DNA of 64,000 bases from Labilibaculum antarcticum. GTDB taxonomy: Bacteria > Bacteroidota > Bacteroidia > Bacteroidales > Marinifilaceae. The position numbers and the translations under genes are program-made. The notes beneath the pieces are model-generated. The model was not told the DNA's origin, made no database searches, and saw nothing but the letters and a program-made list of their open reading frames with translations. Shown in pieces: positions 51,780-60,147 of this stretch. The stretch's first letter is position 1. Each line of letters opens with the position of its first letter. The stretch lies in NCBI RefSeq assembly GCF_002356295.1, contig NZ_AP018042.1:1582361-1646360 (forward strand), read 5' to 3'.

Positions 51780-52174
51780 AGAACAGGTATTTGGTACAGA
51801 TTAAGCTTATATAATAGCCAATATTGAAAATACAAATCAAAATACGAAACCTTTCTCTACACCAAATCTTACTATTCTCTCTCTTTTCTTTAAAAGGCAG
51901 CCGAGCACACTTTTTCGTAACTTACTCGCTCTCTACCAAATATAATAATTTAAACGAATATTTCATATCCTTTCACTTAATGAAATGCAAATACAATCAA
52001 CAATAGATCCGAACTTCCATTTCTTTTATTAATGTTTTCTAAGGATAGCTGATTAAAAAAAAATACCGAAAAGGTGTAATTCAGAAACAAATGAGAAAGT
52101 GAAGCTCAGAACTACGCTTTAAACCAAAAAAGGCATTCTCCTAGAAGAATGCCCTTGGTTATTTTGCGTGGAAA
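51780..52174. other. Intergenic region with ACIII promoter and a terminator
   Basis: A 395-nt AT-rich spacer that must hold the actA promoter (minus strand). No clean TAnnTTTG was found. Its right end carries the terminator of the collagen-like lipoprotein gene's operon end at 52122-52160. No ORF is supported. Confidence 0.45.
52122..52160 (-). terminator. Terminator after the collagen-like lipoprotein gene
   Basis: Read on the minus strand: AACCAAGGGCATTCTTC, a short loop, GAATGCC and then TTTTTTGG. The stem of about 9 bp with flanking complementarity lies 15 nt after the stop codon. Confidence 0.75.
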
Positions 52175-53140
52175 CTATTCTATAATTCCCATCTCTACTG
52201 CAGCAACTTCAAACCCTATTTGATCATTAGCTTTGGACATTACTTCACTAGCTAATTCACCAGTAATAATAACTGCTCTATAATCATAATCCGCTTTTGC
52301 TAATTCTTCTTCTACATTCGCAAAAGTAAATAACTCTCTTTGCATATAAATTTTTTCTTGCCCACCAATCGTAAAAGACTCTGTTAAGAGATTACCCAAC
52401 GATGTCTTGCTTGAACTTGGTAATAAAATTGCATGATCGTTTGCATCAATCCTATAAACCAAAACAACACCACTATCCAGAATATCATCAGTAATCTTAT
52501 CATATAAAGAAATGCGTTCATCGTAAATGTATAATTTATCTTTTGCATCTGTCAAAATCCAAACATTCTCATAAATACTGAACACATATGATTTTACATT
52601 GGCATTTCCATCAGCACCTTTCAACTCTAAACCAGCTCCCCATCCTGTGGCTCCAATTACTAAACCTCTGTTGTTTTTAGGTCCATAAAGAATAGCTGTT
52701 TCCTTATCAAGGTAAAAATCACCATGCTCACCGTCTTCAGCTGTTGGTATGCCATCACCAGATAAAGTTGTAGCGCCATCAGTTCCATCTGCTCCGTCTT
52801 CCCCATTGGTACCGTTTGTTCCATTTGTACCCTTTAAAGAAAATCCATCTGTATCGGTCCAATTATCAGCATTTACTTTTGGCCCATACAACATTCCTGT
52901 TGCAACATCAAGATAGTAATCACTAACTGCACCAACTGTAGCTACAGGCTCACCTTCACCACTGAAAATAATACTACCATCGGTTCCTGCAGCTCCAACT
53001 GCTCCTGCTACACCTTGTTCTCCTTTATCACCTTTAGGACCTAATAATCCAGCTTCACCATCGTCACCACTGCATGATACCATCGAAATACTTAGCGCTA
53101 GAAAAGCGACTGCGAAAAAATAAAGTTTACTCGTTTTCAT
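52175..53140 (-). CDS. Surface lipoprotein with collagen-like Gly-X-Y repeats
   Basis: A 321-residue protein. A lipoprotein signal ends SMVSCSGDDG. A Gly-X-Y collagen-like run follows (about 31-55, GLLGPKGDKGEQG...GAAGTDG), with further short runs near residues 104-120 (GTNGTNGTNGEDG). Two copies of a repeat with YLDVATGMLYGPK and YLDKETAILYGPK flank them. The C-terminal domain (about 175-321) is of unknown fold. Such proteins are common on Bacteroidota surfaces, but no ligand can be named. It is monocistronic, with its own terminator. Confidence 0.82.
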   Translation of the reverse strand: MKTSKLYFFAVAFLALSISMVSCSGDDGEAGLLGPKGDKGEQGVAGAVGAAGTDGSIIFSGEGEPVATVGAVSDYYLDVATGMLYGPKVNADNWTDTDGFSLKGTNGTNGTNGEDGADGTDGATTLSGDGIPTAEDGEHGDFYLDKETAILYGPKNNRGLVIGATGWGAGLELKGADGNANVKSYVFSIYENVWILTDAKDKLYIYDERISLYDKITDDILDSGVVLVYRIDANDHAILLPSSSKTSLGNLLTESFTIGGQEKIYMQRELFTFANVEEELAKADYDYRAVIITGELASEVMSKANDQIGFEVAAVEMGIIE

Positions 53141-53222
53141 TTTTTTTGTAAATTTGAAATGATTAATAATTTGGAATTAAAAAGATCTTACATGATGTTT
53201 AATTCCTGTTAATTGTATACTT

Positions 53223-53252
53223 CCGGAGGCTGTAACCTCCGGATTTTTTTTT
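53223..53252. terminator. GC-rich stem-loop with T-run (oriented to the plus strand)
   Basis: CCGGAGG, a 6-nt loop, then CCTCCGG followed by a run of nine T at 53244-53252. It lies just after the Yip1-family gene, but the T-run favours plus-strand termination; on the minus strand the stem is preceded by A-run and followed by AAGTATAC. Confidence 0.55.
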
Positions 53253-53844
53253 AATATGTATTTAGGCCTGCTGAAAGCAAGACCGCACCAATCAGAAGTG
53301 AAACTAAAAAAGACACTCCAATTACTAAAATCAAGCTAAGAATAAAGTAGTTTGTCTTTTTTTCCTCACTCACCATTGTTATTGGAACAAAACCGATATA
53401 TAAAATATACAGGCCATATATTCCTGCAATTAGACCAAGAATGGAAAGACTTGGGAGAATGTAAAAAACTCCTGCTAGCCAAACTGGTGTATAAGAGTAG
53501 GCAACCAATTTAATTGCATTATTCAGACTTACCTGGGTATCGAAAGTCGCTGCTAACTTATGAATGCAGAAAGCACTAACAAAAACGCCTAAGAATGCTC
53601 CTACAAAAGCAAGTATTGCTTGATGAAGTCCCCAACTAAGAGAAGTGACTTTAAAATAACTGCCCAAGCCTATTAACCCATAACCAATGAATGATGCTAT
53701 GGTAGGAATCAAAACCAATGGAAGCACATAGGACAGCAAAAAATCTTTACGATCTATTGGTTCACTACTAATTTTCACCCATGCTCCCTTAGGACTAATA
53801 AGAACCAGCTTTACTCTGTCAATTAAAAATTCAATATTTATCAT
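53251..53844 (-). CDS. Yip1-family membrane protein
   Basis: A 197-residue protein with about five transmembrane helices. It has the Yip1-domain start (LISPKGAWVKISSEPIDRKDFL) typical of bacterial members. The family has no firm function in bacteria. It is the last gene of a tight run with the AIM24-like and DUF3592 genes (gaps of 16 and 36 nt), so a common membrane-related role is likely. Confidence 0.82.
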   Translation of the reverse strand: MINIEFLIDRVKLVLISPKGAWVKISSEPIDRKDFLLSYVLPLVLIPTIASFIGYGLIGLGSYFKVTSLSWGLHQAILAFVGAFLGVFVSAFCIHKLAATFDTQVSLNNAIKLVAYSYTPVWLAGVFYILPSLSILGLIAGIYGLYILYIGFVPITMVSEEKKTNYFILSLILVIGVSFLVSLLIGAVLLSAGLNTY

Positions 53845-53860
53845 GATTTCGAGATTTTAA

Positions 53861-54631
53861 TTACGACTCTAACAGACTTTGTAAAATGCCTCCACTACTT
53901 TCCTTTTTACTATTTGAACCTCCTGTTGATAATTGACTAATTAGCTTGCGAATTGGCATGGACTGCAACCATACTTTTCCTGTTCCTTGCAGCGTAGCCA
54001 AGAATAAACCTTCGCCACCAAAAACCATCGATTTTAAATTTCCCGCCTGTTGAATACTAAAATCAATTCCTTCTTGAAAACCAACCACGCATCCGGTATC
54101 AACCCGCAATGTTTCGCCATTCAACTCATGTTCAATTAATGTGCCTCCTGCGTGAATAAAAGCATTTCCGTCTCCTTGCAATTTTTGAAGAATAAAACCT
54201 TCGCCTCCAAAGAAACCTGCACCCAATTTCTTGTTAAAATGCATACTTATCTTAGTTCCCAAAGCAGCACATAAAAACGCATCGCGCTGTACAATTACAG
54301 AACCGCCTAATTGCTCTAAATCAAGTGGAACAATTGTTCCCGGATATGGTGCAGCAAAAGCTACCTGACTTTTTCCCGATCCACGATGTGTGAAATGGGT
54401 AATAAATATTGACTCACCAGTAATTTTTCTGGATGCTGCCGAGAGTAATTTGCCAAAAAGTCCTTTGTCTGGTTCCGAACCATCTCCCATTTTGGCTATA
54501 AAATCAATCCCTTCTTTCATGTATAACATCGCTCCAGCCTCAGCTATAACTGTTTCATTTGGATCCAATTCAATCTCTACTAACTGAATATCGTGCCCTA
54601 TAATTTTATAATCTATTTCGTGTGATTTCAT
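53861..54631 (-). CDS. TIGR00266/AIM24-family protein
   Basis: A 256-residue soluble beta-rich protein. The pseudo-repeat pattern with [46 protein letters not shown] and [23 protein letters not shown] is characteristic of TIGR00266 (AIM24 in mitochondria). The C-terminal tail is Ser/Gly rich. Function unresolved. It is co-transcribed with the DUF3592 and Yip1 genes. Confidence 0.9.
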   Translation of the reverse strand: MKSHEIDYKIIGHDIQLVEIELDPNETVIAEAGAMLYMKEGIDFIAKMGDGSEPDKGLFGKLLSAASRKITGESIFITHFTHRGSGKSQVAFAAPYPGTIVPLDLEQLGGSVIVQRDAFLCAALGTKISMHFNKKLGAGFFGGEGFILQKLQGDGNAFIHAGGTLIEHELNGETLRVDTGCVVGFQEGIDFSIQQAGNLKSMVFGGEGLFLATLQGTGKVWLQSMPIRKLISQLSTGGSNSKKESSGGILQSLLES

Positions 54632-54667
54632 GACTTCTGAATTTTAAATTTGTGACTATTAATTATT

Positions 54668-55186
54668 TCAGCCCCTTGAGCCTATAATCAAGGCCAAAAC
54701 AAACAATCCAATCTTTTTAACAAATTGCCATAACATCAAGACTCCAATAAAACAAAAAAGTAAGGGGCCATAGGTAATCATATAAGTAAAAAAACTGGAA
54801 CCAGGTTCGAGCAAGGAAGCATCAGGCAATTCCGGGTCATAATAGACCATAACCATACTTCCCTCCGAATATTTTTGCATATCCTTTTTTGCGTCCGACG
54901 CACTGCTACTGCTTCCATCGACAGTAGAAATTCTATTTCCAAAATATATTTTCCCCTCTACGGTATAAGTATAATTGATATCAGAAGCATACATTTTTGT
55001 ACCGTCGCTTATGTGCGTATTGATATCAGCGGAAGTAACAATGCCCTCAACAGTAGGCCATGACTTAGAAGCTTCAGCCTCGGCAATTATGGTTTGACTT
55101 ATGTTTTTATAAAAAAACCAACCTCCAACAATAAATGCGATTGCAAAAATAAATAATGCGATCGGTGAACTTTGCTTGTTTTCCAT
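54668..55186 (-). CDS. DUF3592 membrane protein
   Basis: A 172-residue protein. Helices at about 10-27 and 135-165 flank an extracytoplasmic domain with SWPTVEGIVTSADI, YTYTVEGKIYFGNRIS and MVMVYYDPELPDASLLEPG, the signature of DUF3592. Function unknown. It lies 13 nt after the 354-residue secreted protein gene. Confidence 0.85.
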   Translation of the reverse strand: MENKQSSPIALFIFAIAFIVGGWFFYKNISQTIIAEAEASKSWPTVEGIVTSADINTHISDGTKMYASDINYTYTVEGKIYFGNRISTVDGSSSSASDAKKDMQKYSEGSMVMVYYDPELPDASLLEPGSSFFTYMITYGPLLFCFIGVLMLWQFVKKIGLFVLALIIGSRG

Positions 55187-55199
55187 GATGTCTATTTAT

Positions 55200-56264
55200 T
55201 TAAAAATTAAATTCATCCATTAGCTGAAGCATCTCTGCTTTAGTTTGAACAGAATTAGATATCAGAATAATATAGGTATCGTAATTTGAAAGTTCGACAA
55301 TTAAAGAATTGACTTCATCATCCTCATCATCTTTCATTTTACCATACATACACTTTTTCCCACTATGAGTAAAGGTTTCAAAATTTCCTTCGTGGTCTGG
55401 ATTCCCATTTTGACGGGAAGTTGCGGAGACTGCCAAATTGCCATTCATTCCTTTCATGAACATGGCACTATACGCCCCTTCAGAATTCATCACCATCAAT
55501 TTTCGATAATTATCATAGCTAAATCCGTTCGCTATTTTCTGGAATTTCTCGTAAGGATACTTTACAGGCACTAAATCCATAGCTTCATCATCGCCATCAT
55601 CATAAGCATCATCGTTAAAAGCATCACTCATTCCTCCAAACATTTCTTGCTGGTATTTATCCTGATCTTCATAATCGATACCAGAGGGAGGTGTGAATTT
55701 TGAACTTGACACAGAACTATTTTTGTCGAATTTAGTCGCCGTTTCGATCGCTTCAATGCCTAAGATTTTTGCTTCTGATTTTAATGTTACACCATCATAA
55801 ATCCAACAGGTAGCTCCCATTAACTTCACTACTTCACATTGATTCCCTAAAACATATTCAGTACCAACAATCTCACCACCAAAAGATTCCAAAAGGTCTT
55901 TTCCCATCTTCTTTTTTTCTGCATCGGTCATATTATCAGTAATATCCTGAAAAGGAATTGTTCCTTTTTGCCCTGTATTTTCAATTAAGTTAGCAGACCA
56001 AAATTTTCCTCCTTTTATAATAGAGATATCATGTGTCTTTGTTTCACTTTTAAATCCAAACATCTTAGTCACACTAAGCGACTTGGTTTCGGTAAAAGAT
56101 GAATTCCCATAGTTGTCCCACCAAACAGATTTGGTGCCAGTAGTATTTCCGCTGAGCTGATACTCAACATGCCCCGATTTGATGGCATATATTTGACTCT
56201 TTTGTTGAGAAATAGCAACATGAGTCATTAGCAAACAGGTTACTATCAGAATTAATTGTTTCAT
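55200..56264 (-). CDS. Exported protein, paralog of the 59.4-60.1 kb lipoprotein
   Basis: A 354-residue protein with a signal peptide (about 1-19). The N-terminal half (about 25-210) matches the lipoprotein at 59441-60103: GHVEYQLSG with GMIHYVHTISG, LGNQCEVVKLMG with FGYDCEVWELLG, and CWIYDGVTLKSEAKILGIEAIETATKF with the corresponding WIYKGLTLKS stretch. The middle is acidic (about 211-232, DAFNDDAYDDGDDEAMD). The C-terminal part may hold a second domain. Function unknown. First gene of the four-gene unit with DUF3592, AIM24-like and Yip1. Confidence 0.72.
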   Translation of the reverse strand: MKQLILIVTCLLMTHVAISQQKSQIYAIKSGHVEYQLSGNTTGTKSVWWDNYGNSSFTETKSLSVTKMFGFKSETKTHDISIIKGGKFWSANLIENTGQKGTIPFQDITDNMTDAEKKKMGKDLLESFGGEIVGTEYVLGNQCEVVKLMGATCWIYDGVTLKSEAKILGIEAIETATKFDKNSSVSSSKFTPPSGIDYEDQDKYQQEMFGGMSDAFNDDAYDDGDDEAMDLVPVKYPYEKFQKIANGFSYDNYRKLMVMNSEGAYSAMFMKGMNGNLAVSATSRQNGNPDHEGNFETFTHSGKKCMYGKMKDDEDDEVNSLIVELSNYDTYIILISNSVQTKAEMLQLMDEFNF

Positions 56265-56344
56265 CAGTTAAAGGATTTGAATTAAATGTTCTGGCTTATT
56301 TGTAAGCTTTAAGAAAGAATGATTGAGAAAGATTTGATTAGAAA

Positions 56345-56422
56345 AACTTCCTGTTTGGGACTTTAATTATTAAGGTTGTTTGGTTGTAAAGTGAATTGGT
56401 TGAGTTGCCCAAACAGGAAGTT
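56345..56422 (-). terminator. Inverted repeat with 48-nt loop, probable terminator
   Basis: AACTTCCTGTTTGGG (56345-56359) and CCCAAACAGGAAGTT (56408-56422) are perfectly complementary. On the minus strand the second arm is followed by TTTTC. It lies 31 nt after the small beta-barrel gene and separates two operons. Confidence 0.6.
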
Positions 56423-56452
56423 CTAACTAAATGTATGTAGTCAAATAGTTTT

Positions 56453-56971
56453 CTAGAAATGGTATAATACACCTACTCCTGCTGACAAATAATTGGCATT
56501 ACCAATGGTATACTTTAAATCTGCATTGAAATACATTTTATCAGAAATAGCAAAACGACTTCCCACACCAATGTTTACACCAACATCGCTACCCGAAGCA
56601 TCTAAATCGAAGCCTCCAAAATAGTCATCAAGCTCACTTCCTCCATCCATTTTAAATTTCCAGAAAGTAACATTTAAACCTCCAATGGCATAAAATGTAT
56701 TTTTAGAATCTGCAGAAAAAACATAATGTGCATCAAAATCTAAGGTTGACCAGTTTACATTATTTTTCTTAAAATAATAAGTGAATGCAGGAGCAATTTC
56801 CCAAGTATCACTTGCTAAATAAACACCCTTAGCTTCAATACCCATAGTACTGATTTCGGTTGCATACTTAAGACCAGCTCCGGCCAAAATTTTTGAGTCT
56901 TGTGCTTGAGTTGTCAGGCTAAACAATACTGAAAGCACGGTAGCGAATACTAAAATTAACTTGTTTTTCAT
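56453..56971 (-). CDS. Small outer-membrane beta-barrel protein
   Basis: A 172-residue protein with a signal peptide (about 1-23, ending TTQAQ) and an OmpX/OmpW-like barrel pattern with alternating hydrophobic strands. It ends YLSAGVGVLYHF, with the C-terminal aromatic typical of outer-membrane barrels. The substrate is unknown. Last gene of the OmpA-headed unit; 40 nt after the upstream lipoprotein gene. Confidence 0.82.
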   Translation of the reverse strand: MKNKLILVFATVLSVLFSLTTQAQDSKILAGAGLKYATEISTMGIEAKGVYLASDTWEIAPAFTYYFKKNNVNWSTLDFDAHYVFSADSKNTFYAIGGLNVTFWKFKMDGGSELDDYFGGFDLDASGSDVGVNIGVGSRFAISDKMYFNADLKYTIGNANYLSAGVGVLYHF

Positions 56972-57011
56972 TTGATTACTTTTTACTAGTTATTAAAAAA
57001 TTTAATTAAGG

Positions 57012-57542
57012 TTATAGAACTTCCACTTCGACATCTACCAAGGCTGTAATTTCAATATTGAAACTTACTGGTTGCTCGGTAACCGTACCCGTGATTAAAA
57101 TTTCCAGGTTTTTATTCAGTAACAATGTATTTGCGATTGCATCCAATTGTTCTGTAGAGAAATTCACAAACAGAGATTGATTCAATGAGACAGTAGGGAT
57201 GTCAAAATCGAAATTTAGATCAGGCACACTAATAGTTAAAGATTCTATTTCACCACTAGTAAGGTTCGTAATTTTACAGTTTACCGATGTTACATCAACA
57301 GCTTCCAGCTTGTTCAAATAATCTTTAATCTCTTCGATATCTGCAAATCCAAGATTAATGGTTTCTGAGAAAGGATATGTTTCGGCTATCTTTAAACTGG
57401 CTGATTCTACAGTATTTACAGTTACCAATGTATTCTTCGACAATTCGATATCGTAAAAATCTTTTGTCTTTAAATCGTTTACTTTATCGCAAGAAGTGAA
57501 TCCAACCACCATAGCGAATAGAATAAATAGTGTTTTTTTCAT
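57012..57542 (-). CDS. Hypothetical lipoprotein
   Basis: A 176-residue protein with a lipoprotein signal (GFTSCDKV). The mature region is beta-rich and acidic, with repeated hydrophobic strands (SLTISVPDLNFDFDIP, EILITGTVTEQPV). No domain recognised. The gene starts 3 nt after the stop of the 407-residue gene, so the two are co-transcribed. Confidence 0.65.
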   Translation of the reverse strand: MKKTLFILFAMVVGFTSCDKVNDLKTKDFYDIELSKNTLVTVNTVESASLKIAETYPFSETINLGFADIEEIKDYLNKLEAVDVTSVNCKITNLTSGEIESLTISVPDLNFDFDIPTVSLNQSLFVNFSTEQLDAIANTLLLNKNLEILITGTVTEQPVSFNIEITALVDVEVEVL

Positions 57543-57545
57543 AGC

Positions 57546-58769
57546 TTAATTATTTTCAATTATGTTATTTAATTCATAGATATAGTAATGACCAAACCGG
57601 CCCTCTTTGTCTTCAATTATTTTGGCATAAATTCCGGGCTTATCGTTAATCATCCATAGTTTATATTTTTCTTCGGAAGTCCCTAGCGACTCTATTACCA
57701 TGCAATCGAAAACTCCTGATGGTGTTGTGAGCTTCTCTTCTCCAACTACTCGAAATGAATTGTCTCCTAATGGATACAGACGATTATAATAATTGAAATC
57801 CAACCTGTTAGGAGGTAATTCCGCATCATCAGGTAAGTTGTACCTGTCATATCCGTAAAAAATAAAATCGATACTTAAACTCTGCTCGTCTTTATCGGCA
57901 GTTACATCGGCAGTCAGTTTCTTAGTCTCAAAAACTTCTGTACCCTCAACTAATGTTGAGAAATTATATTCTAGCTGCTTCGTATTTACTAAAGACATCA
58001 GCATATCAAAAGGATCAGTCCAAGGCAATTTTCCCTCTTCCCCATCATACTTGTAATCTCCATTCTCATCGAAGAATTCGGCTTCCGTGAAATTCAATCT
58101 TTCAATTTTTTGAGAATTAGCCTCTGATTTATTCAGGACTACTTCTACTCCTGCATTTTCTAAAAGAAATTCTTTATCACTCAGTTTAAAAACTCTGTTT
58201 TTGCCACCAATTTTATCAATTCGGCCAACCAACAACAAGCTTTTCTCTTTTTGATTATAAATCCACATTCCACCTGTTCTACTTTCCATTCCGGGCTGTT
58301 TCTCAATCAATGTAAAACTATCCGGAGCTTCAAAATTCAATACTCTCGTCACATCAGCATTTGCATCATCAGTAAATTTCCACGTTCCGACAAGCCCCGA
58401 TTCCAAATTATTCGCTGCAATTTCAGCCATATTTAATCGTGACAAAAACCATTTCTGATCCCCTTTGGTAAAATTGAATTGCTTCTGATTAAGACTTGTA
58501 ATCATACAGTCGCCACCAAAATCTTTATCCATATTCGAGCTCATAATCATTTTCTCTTCTTTTTGATTATGCGACCATGAGCCTACATTAATTCCCTGCG
58601 TTATTATAGATCCATCGGTATTATAATCAATAATGATTAAAGGTTCATCGACCTTATCTCCCACTACTATTTTGGTAACTAACCAACTTCCACTTATTTT
58701 TGAATCCTGAGCATTTGTCACTTTTATCAGCGACAGCATTACGATAAGAATAATTGTTGCTTTTTTCAT
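57546..58769 (-). CDS. Exported protein with two lipocalin-like repeats and a C-terminal domain
   Basis: A 407-residue protein. A signal peptide (about 1-20) is followed by two lipocalin-like units (about 25-110, starting GSWLVTKI; and about 125-215, starting GTWKFTDD). The C-terminal half (about 250-400) has TPSGVFDCMVIES and PGIYAKI, resembling DUF3108-type beta domains. Its ATG overlaps the stop of the 205-residue gene (ATGA), a sign of translational coupling. Ligand unknown. Confidence 0.68.
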   Translation of the reverse strand: MKKATIILIVMLSLIKVTNAQDSKISGSWLVTKIVVGDKVDEPLIIIDYNTDGSIITQGINVGSWSHNQKEEKMIMSSNMDKDFGGDCMITSLNQKQFNFTKGDQKWFLSRLNMAEIAANNLESGLVGTWKFTDDANADVTRVLNFEAPDSFTLIEKQPGMESRTGGMWIYNQKEKSLLLVGRIDKIGGKNRVFKLSDKEFLLENAGVEVVLNKSEANSQKIERLNFTEAEFFDENGDYKYDGEEGKLPWTDPFDMLMSLVNTKQLEYNFSTLVEGTEVFETKKLTADVTADKDEQSLSIDFIFYGYDRYNLPDDAELPPNRLDFNYYNRLYPLGDNSFRVVGEEKLTTPSGVFDCMVIESLGTSEEKYKLWMINDKPGIYAKIIEDKEGRFGHYYIYELNNIIENN

Positions 58770-59383
58770 TTTTGATTGGGTTTAAATGGGTTACCTAATA
58801 CTTTCATTATTTCATTGTAAGCATCTTGAATTTCACTCTCGCTAGCATCTGGCTTTTTAGCTTTTGCTTGTTTTCTGAAATCCTCGTAAGACATGAAATT
58901 TGATTCGTTATGAAGTTTTCCAAATTCCTTTTCGGCTTCTTTCAGCATTCTTTCCAATTCGGGTTTGGCTTCATCAAATTGCTTTTCAGCTTTTTTCAGT
59001 TCCTTATCCAATTGACTTTCCTGCTCTGGCTTGTTTGGTTTTCCACCTTCTTGTCCAATGGCATTGTCTGCATTGATGTATGCATTAATAAATTGAAAAG
59101 CATCCTCTTTGGTCAAACCACTTTTATCATTCTTCACCTCATCCATAACTCCCATTTCATTCAACATCTGATCAAAATCGACTTGATTGGGATCCTTCAA
59201 ACTATCCTTTTCATCATACTTTAGAAAAAAATCAATCATTGGCTTGGCGGTATCAATCGATTTTTTATTTGCCTTTAGGTAAGCTTCCTGGATTTTATCC
59301 CCTTCGTCTTTCTTCTCCTCAATTTGGGCGGATAAAATACTACTCGTGAAAAGGCAAATCATTATGACTAAAACTTGTTTCAT
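58766..59383 (-). CDS. Exported helical protein, hypothetical
   Basis: A 205-residue protein with a signal peptide (about 1-20, ending LSAQ). The mature part is highly charged and predicted coiled-coil (about 110-160, LDKELKKAEKQFDEAKPELERMLKEAEKE). Asp-rich stretches (KYDEKDSLKDPNQVDFD, INADNAIG) could bind calcium, but no canonical EF-hand is seen. It overlaps the next gene by 4 nt. Confidence 0.62.
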   Translation of the reverse strand: MKQVLVIMICLFTSSILSAQIEEKKDEGDKIQEAYLKANKKSIDTAKPMIDFFLKYDEKDSLKDPNQVDFDQMLNEMGVMDEVKNDKSGLTKEDAFQFINAYINADNAIGQEGGKPNKPEQESQLDKELKKAEKQFDEAKPELERMLKEAEKEFGKLHNESNFMSYEDFRKQAKAKKPDASESEIQDAYNEIMKVLGNPFKPNQK

Positions 59384-59440
59384 ACCTTTATTTTTTCAAA
59401 TGTTGAATAAAATACCCGTGTATTTATAACCATAAGTAGC

Positions 59441-60103
59441 TTACAAGCTATAAAGGTCTTGGTGAGGAAAATCTGGAAGCTCAAAGTAACTGTCGGCAAC
59501 AGAAACATCAAATTTAATGCTTGTAGCTTCTTCAATAATGGTAATTCCAGCTAGACTACTAACCGATTTTAAAGTTAATCCCTTGTATATCCATTGCTTC
59601 ACCCCAAGAAGTTCCCAAACTTCACAGTCGTAACCAAAAACTTCTTCATTGTCCAATTGTACTCCACCCAAGCTTATCATCGTCTCTCTTCCTGCTTCCA
59701 ATGCATCTAAATCATTCTGACGCATGTAGTCAATTAAAGGATCCTCTTTGGTATAAATTATACCCGCAGCATAATCAACCACATAAATCTTCTCATTGTC
59801 AATTTTGGCAGCACTACGTGCATTGGTGGTTGTTGATTCCTCTATTCCTTCTGCATTAATGATGGTAAGCGTTTCCGATTTATCCTCAAAACGAATTTCA
59901 AGAGCTCCCCATTTTTTAAAATACAAATCACTGGTACCCGATCCATTCACATACGGACCCGAAATTGTGTGTACGTAATGAATCATTCCGCTTTCTACAT
60001 TGTATCTTTTAATGTCTTTACTTGTTAAATCATCATCTTTATCGCAAGCAACAAATGCAGCAACAAAAAATAATATGCTTAGGTACTTTAGTGTGTTTTT
60101 CAT
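59441..60103 (-). CDS. Lipoprotein, paralog of the 55.2-56.3 kb protein
   Basis: A 220-residue protein with a lipoprotein signal (FVACDKDDD). The mature domain shares the pattern of the 354-residue protein nearby: GMIHYVHTISG, an acidic middle, LDNEEVFGYDCEVWELLG, KQWIYKGLTLKS and LAGITIIEEAT. The common pair of Cys/Trp residues around CEVWELLG suggests one fold. Function unknown. It follows the OmpA gene by 44 nt. Confidence 0.7.
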   Translation of the reverse strand: MKNTLKYLSILFFVAAFVACDKDDDLTSKDIKRYNVESGMIHYVHTISGPYVNGSGTSDLYFKKWGALEIRFEDKSETLTIINAEGIEESTTTNARSAAKIDNEKIYVVDYAAGIIYTKEDPLIDYMRQNDLDALEAGRETMISLGGVQLDNEEVFGYDCEVWELLGVKQWIYKGLTLKSVSSLAGITIIEEATSIKFDVSVADSYFELPDFPHQDLYSL

Positions 60104-60147
60104 GCTTCTGTTTTTTATTTATTATAATGTGTTTTAAATTCTTTTTG

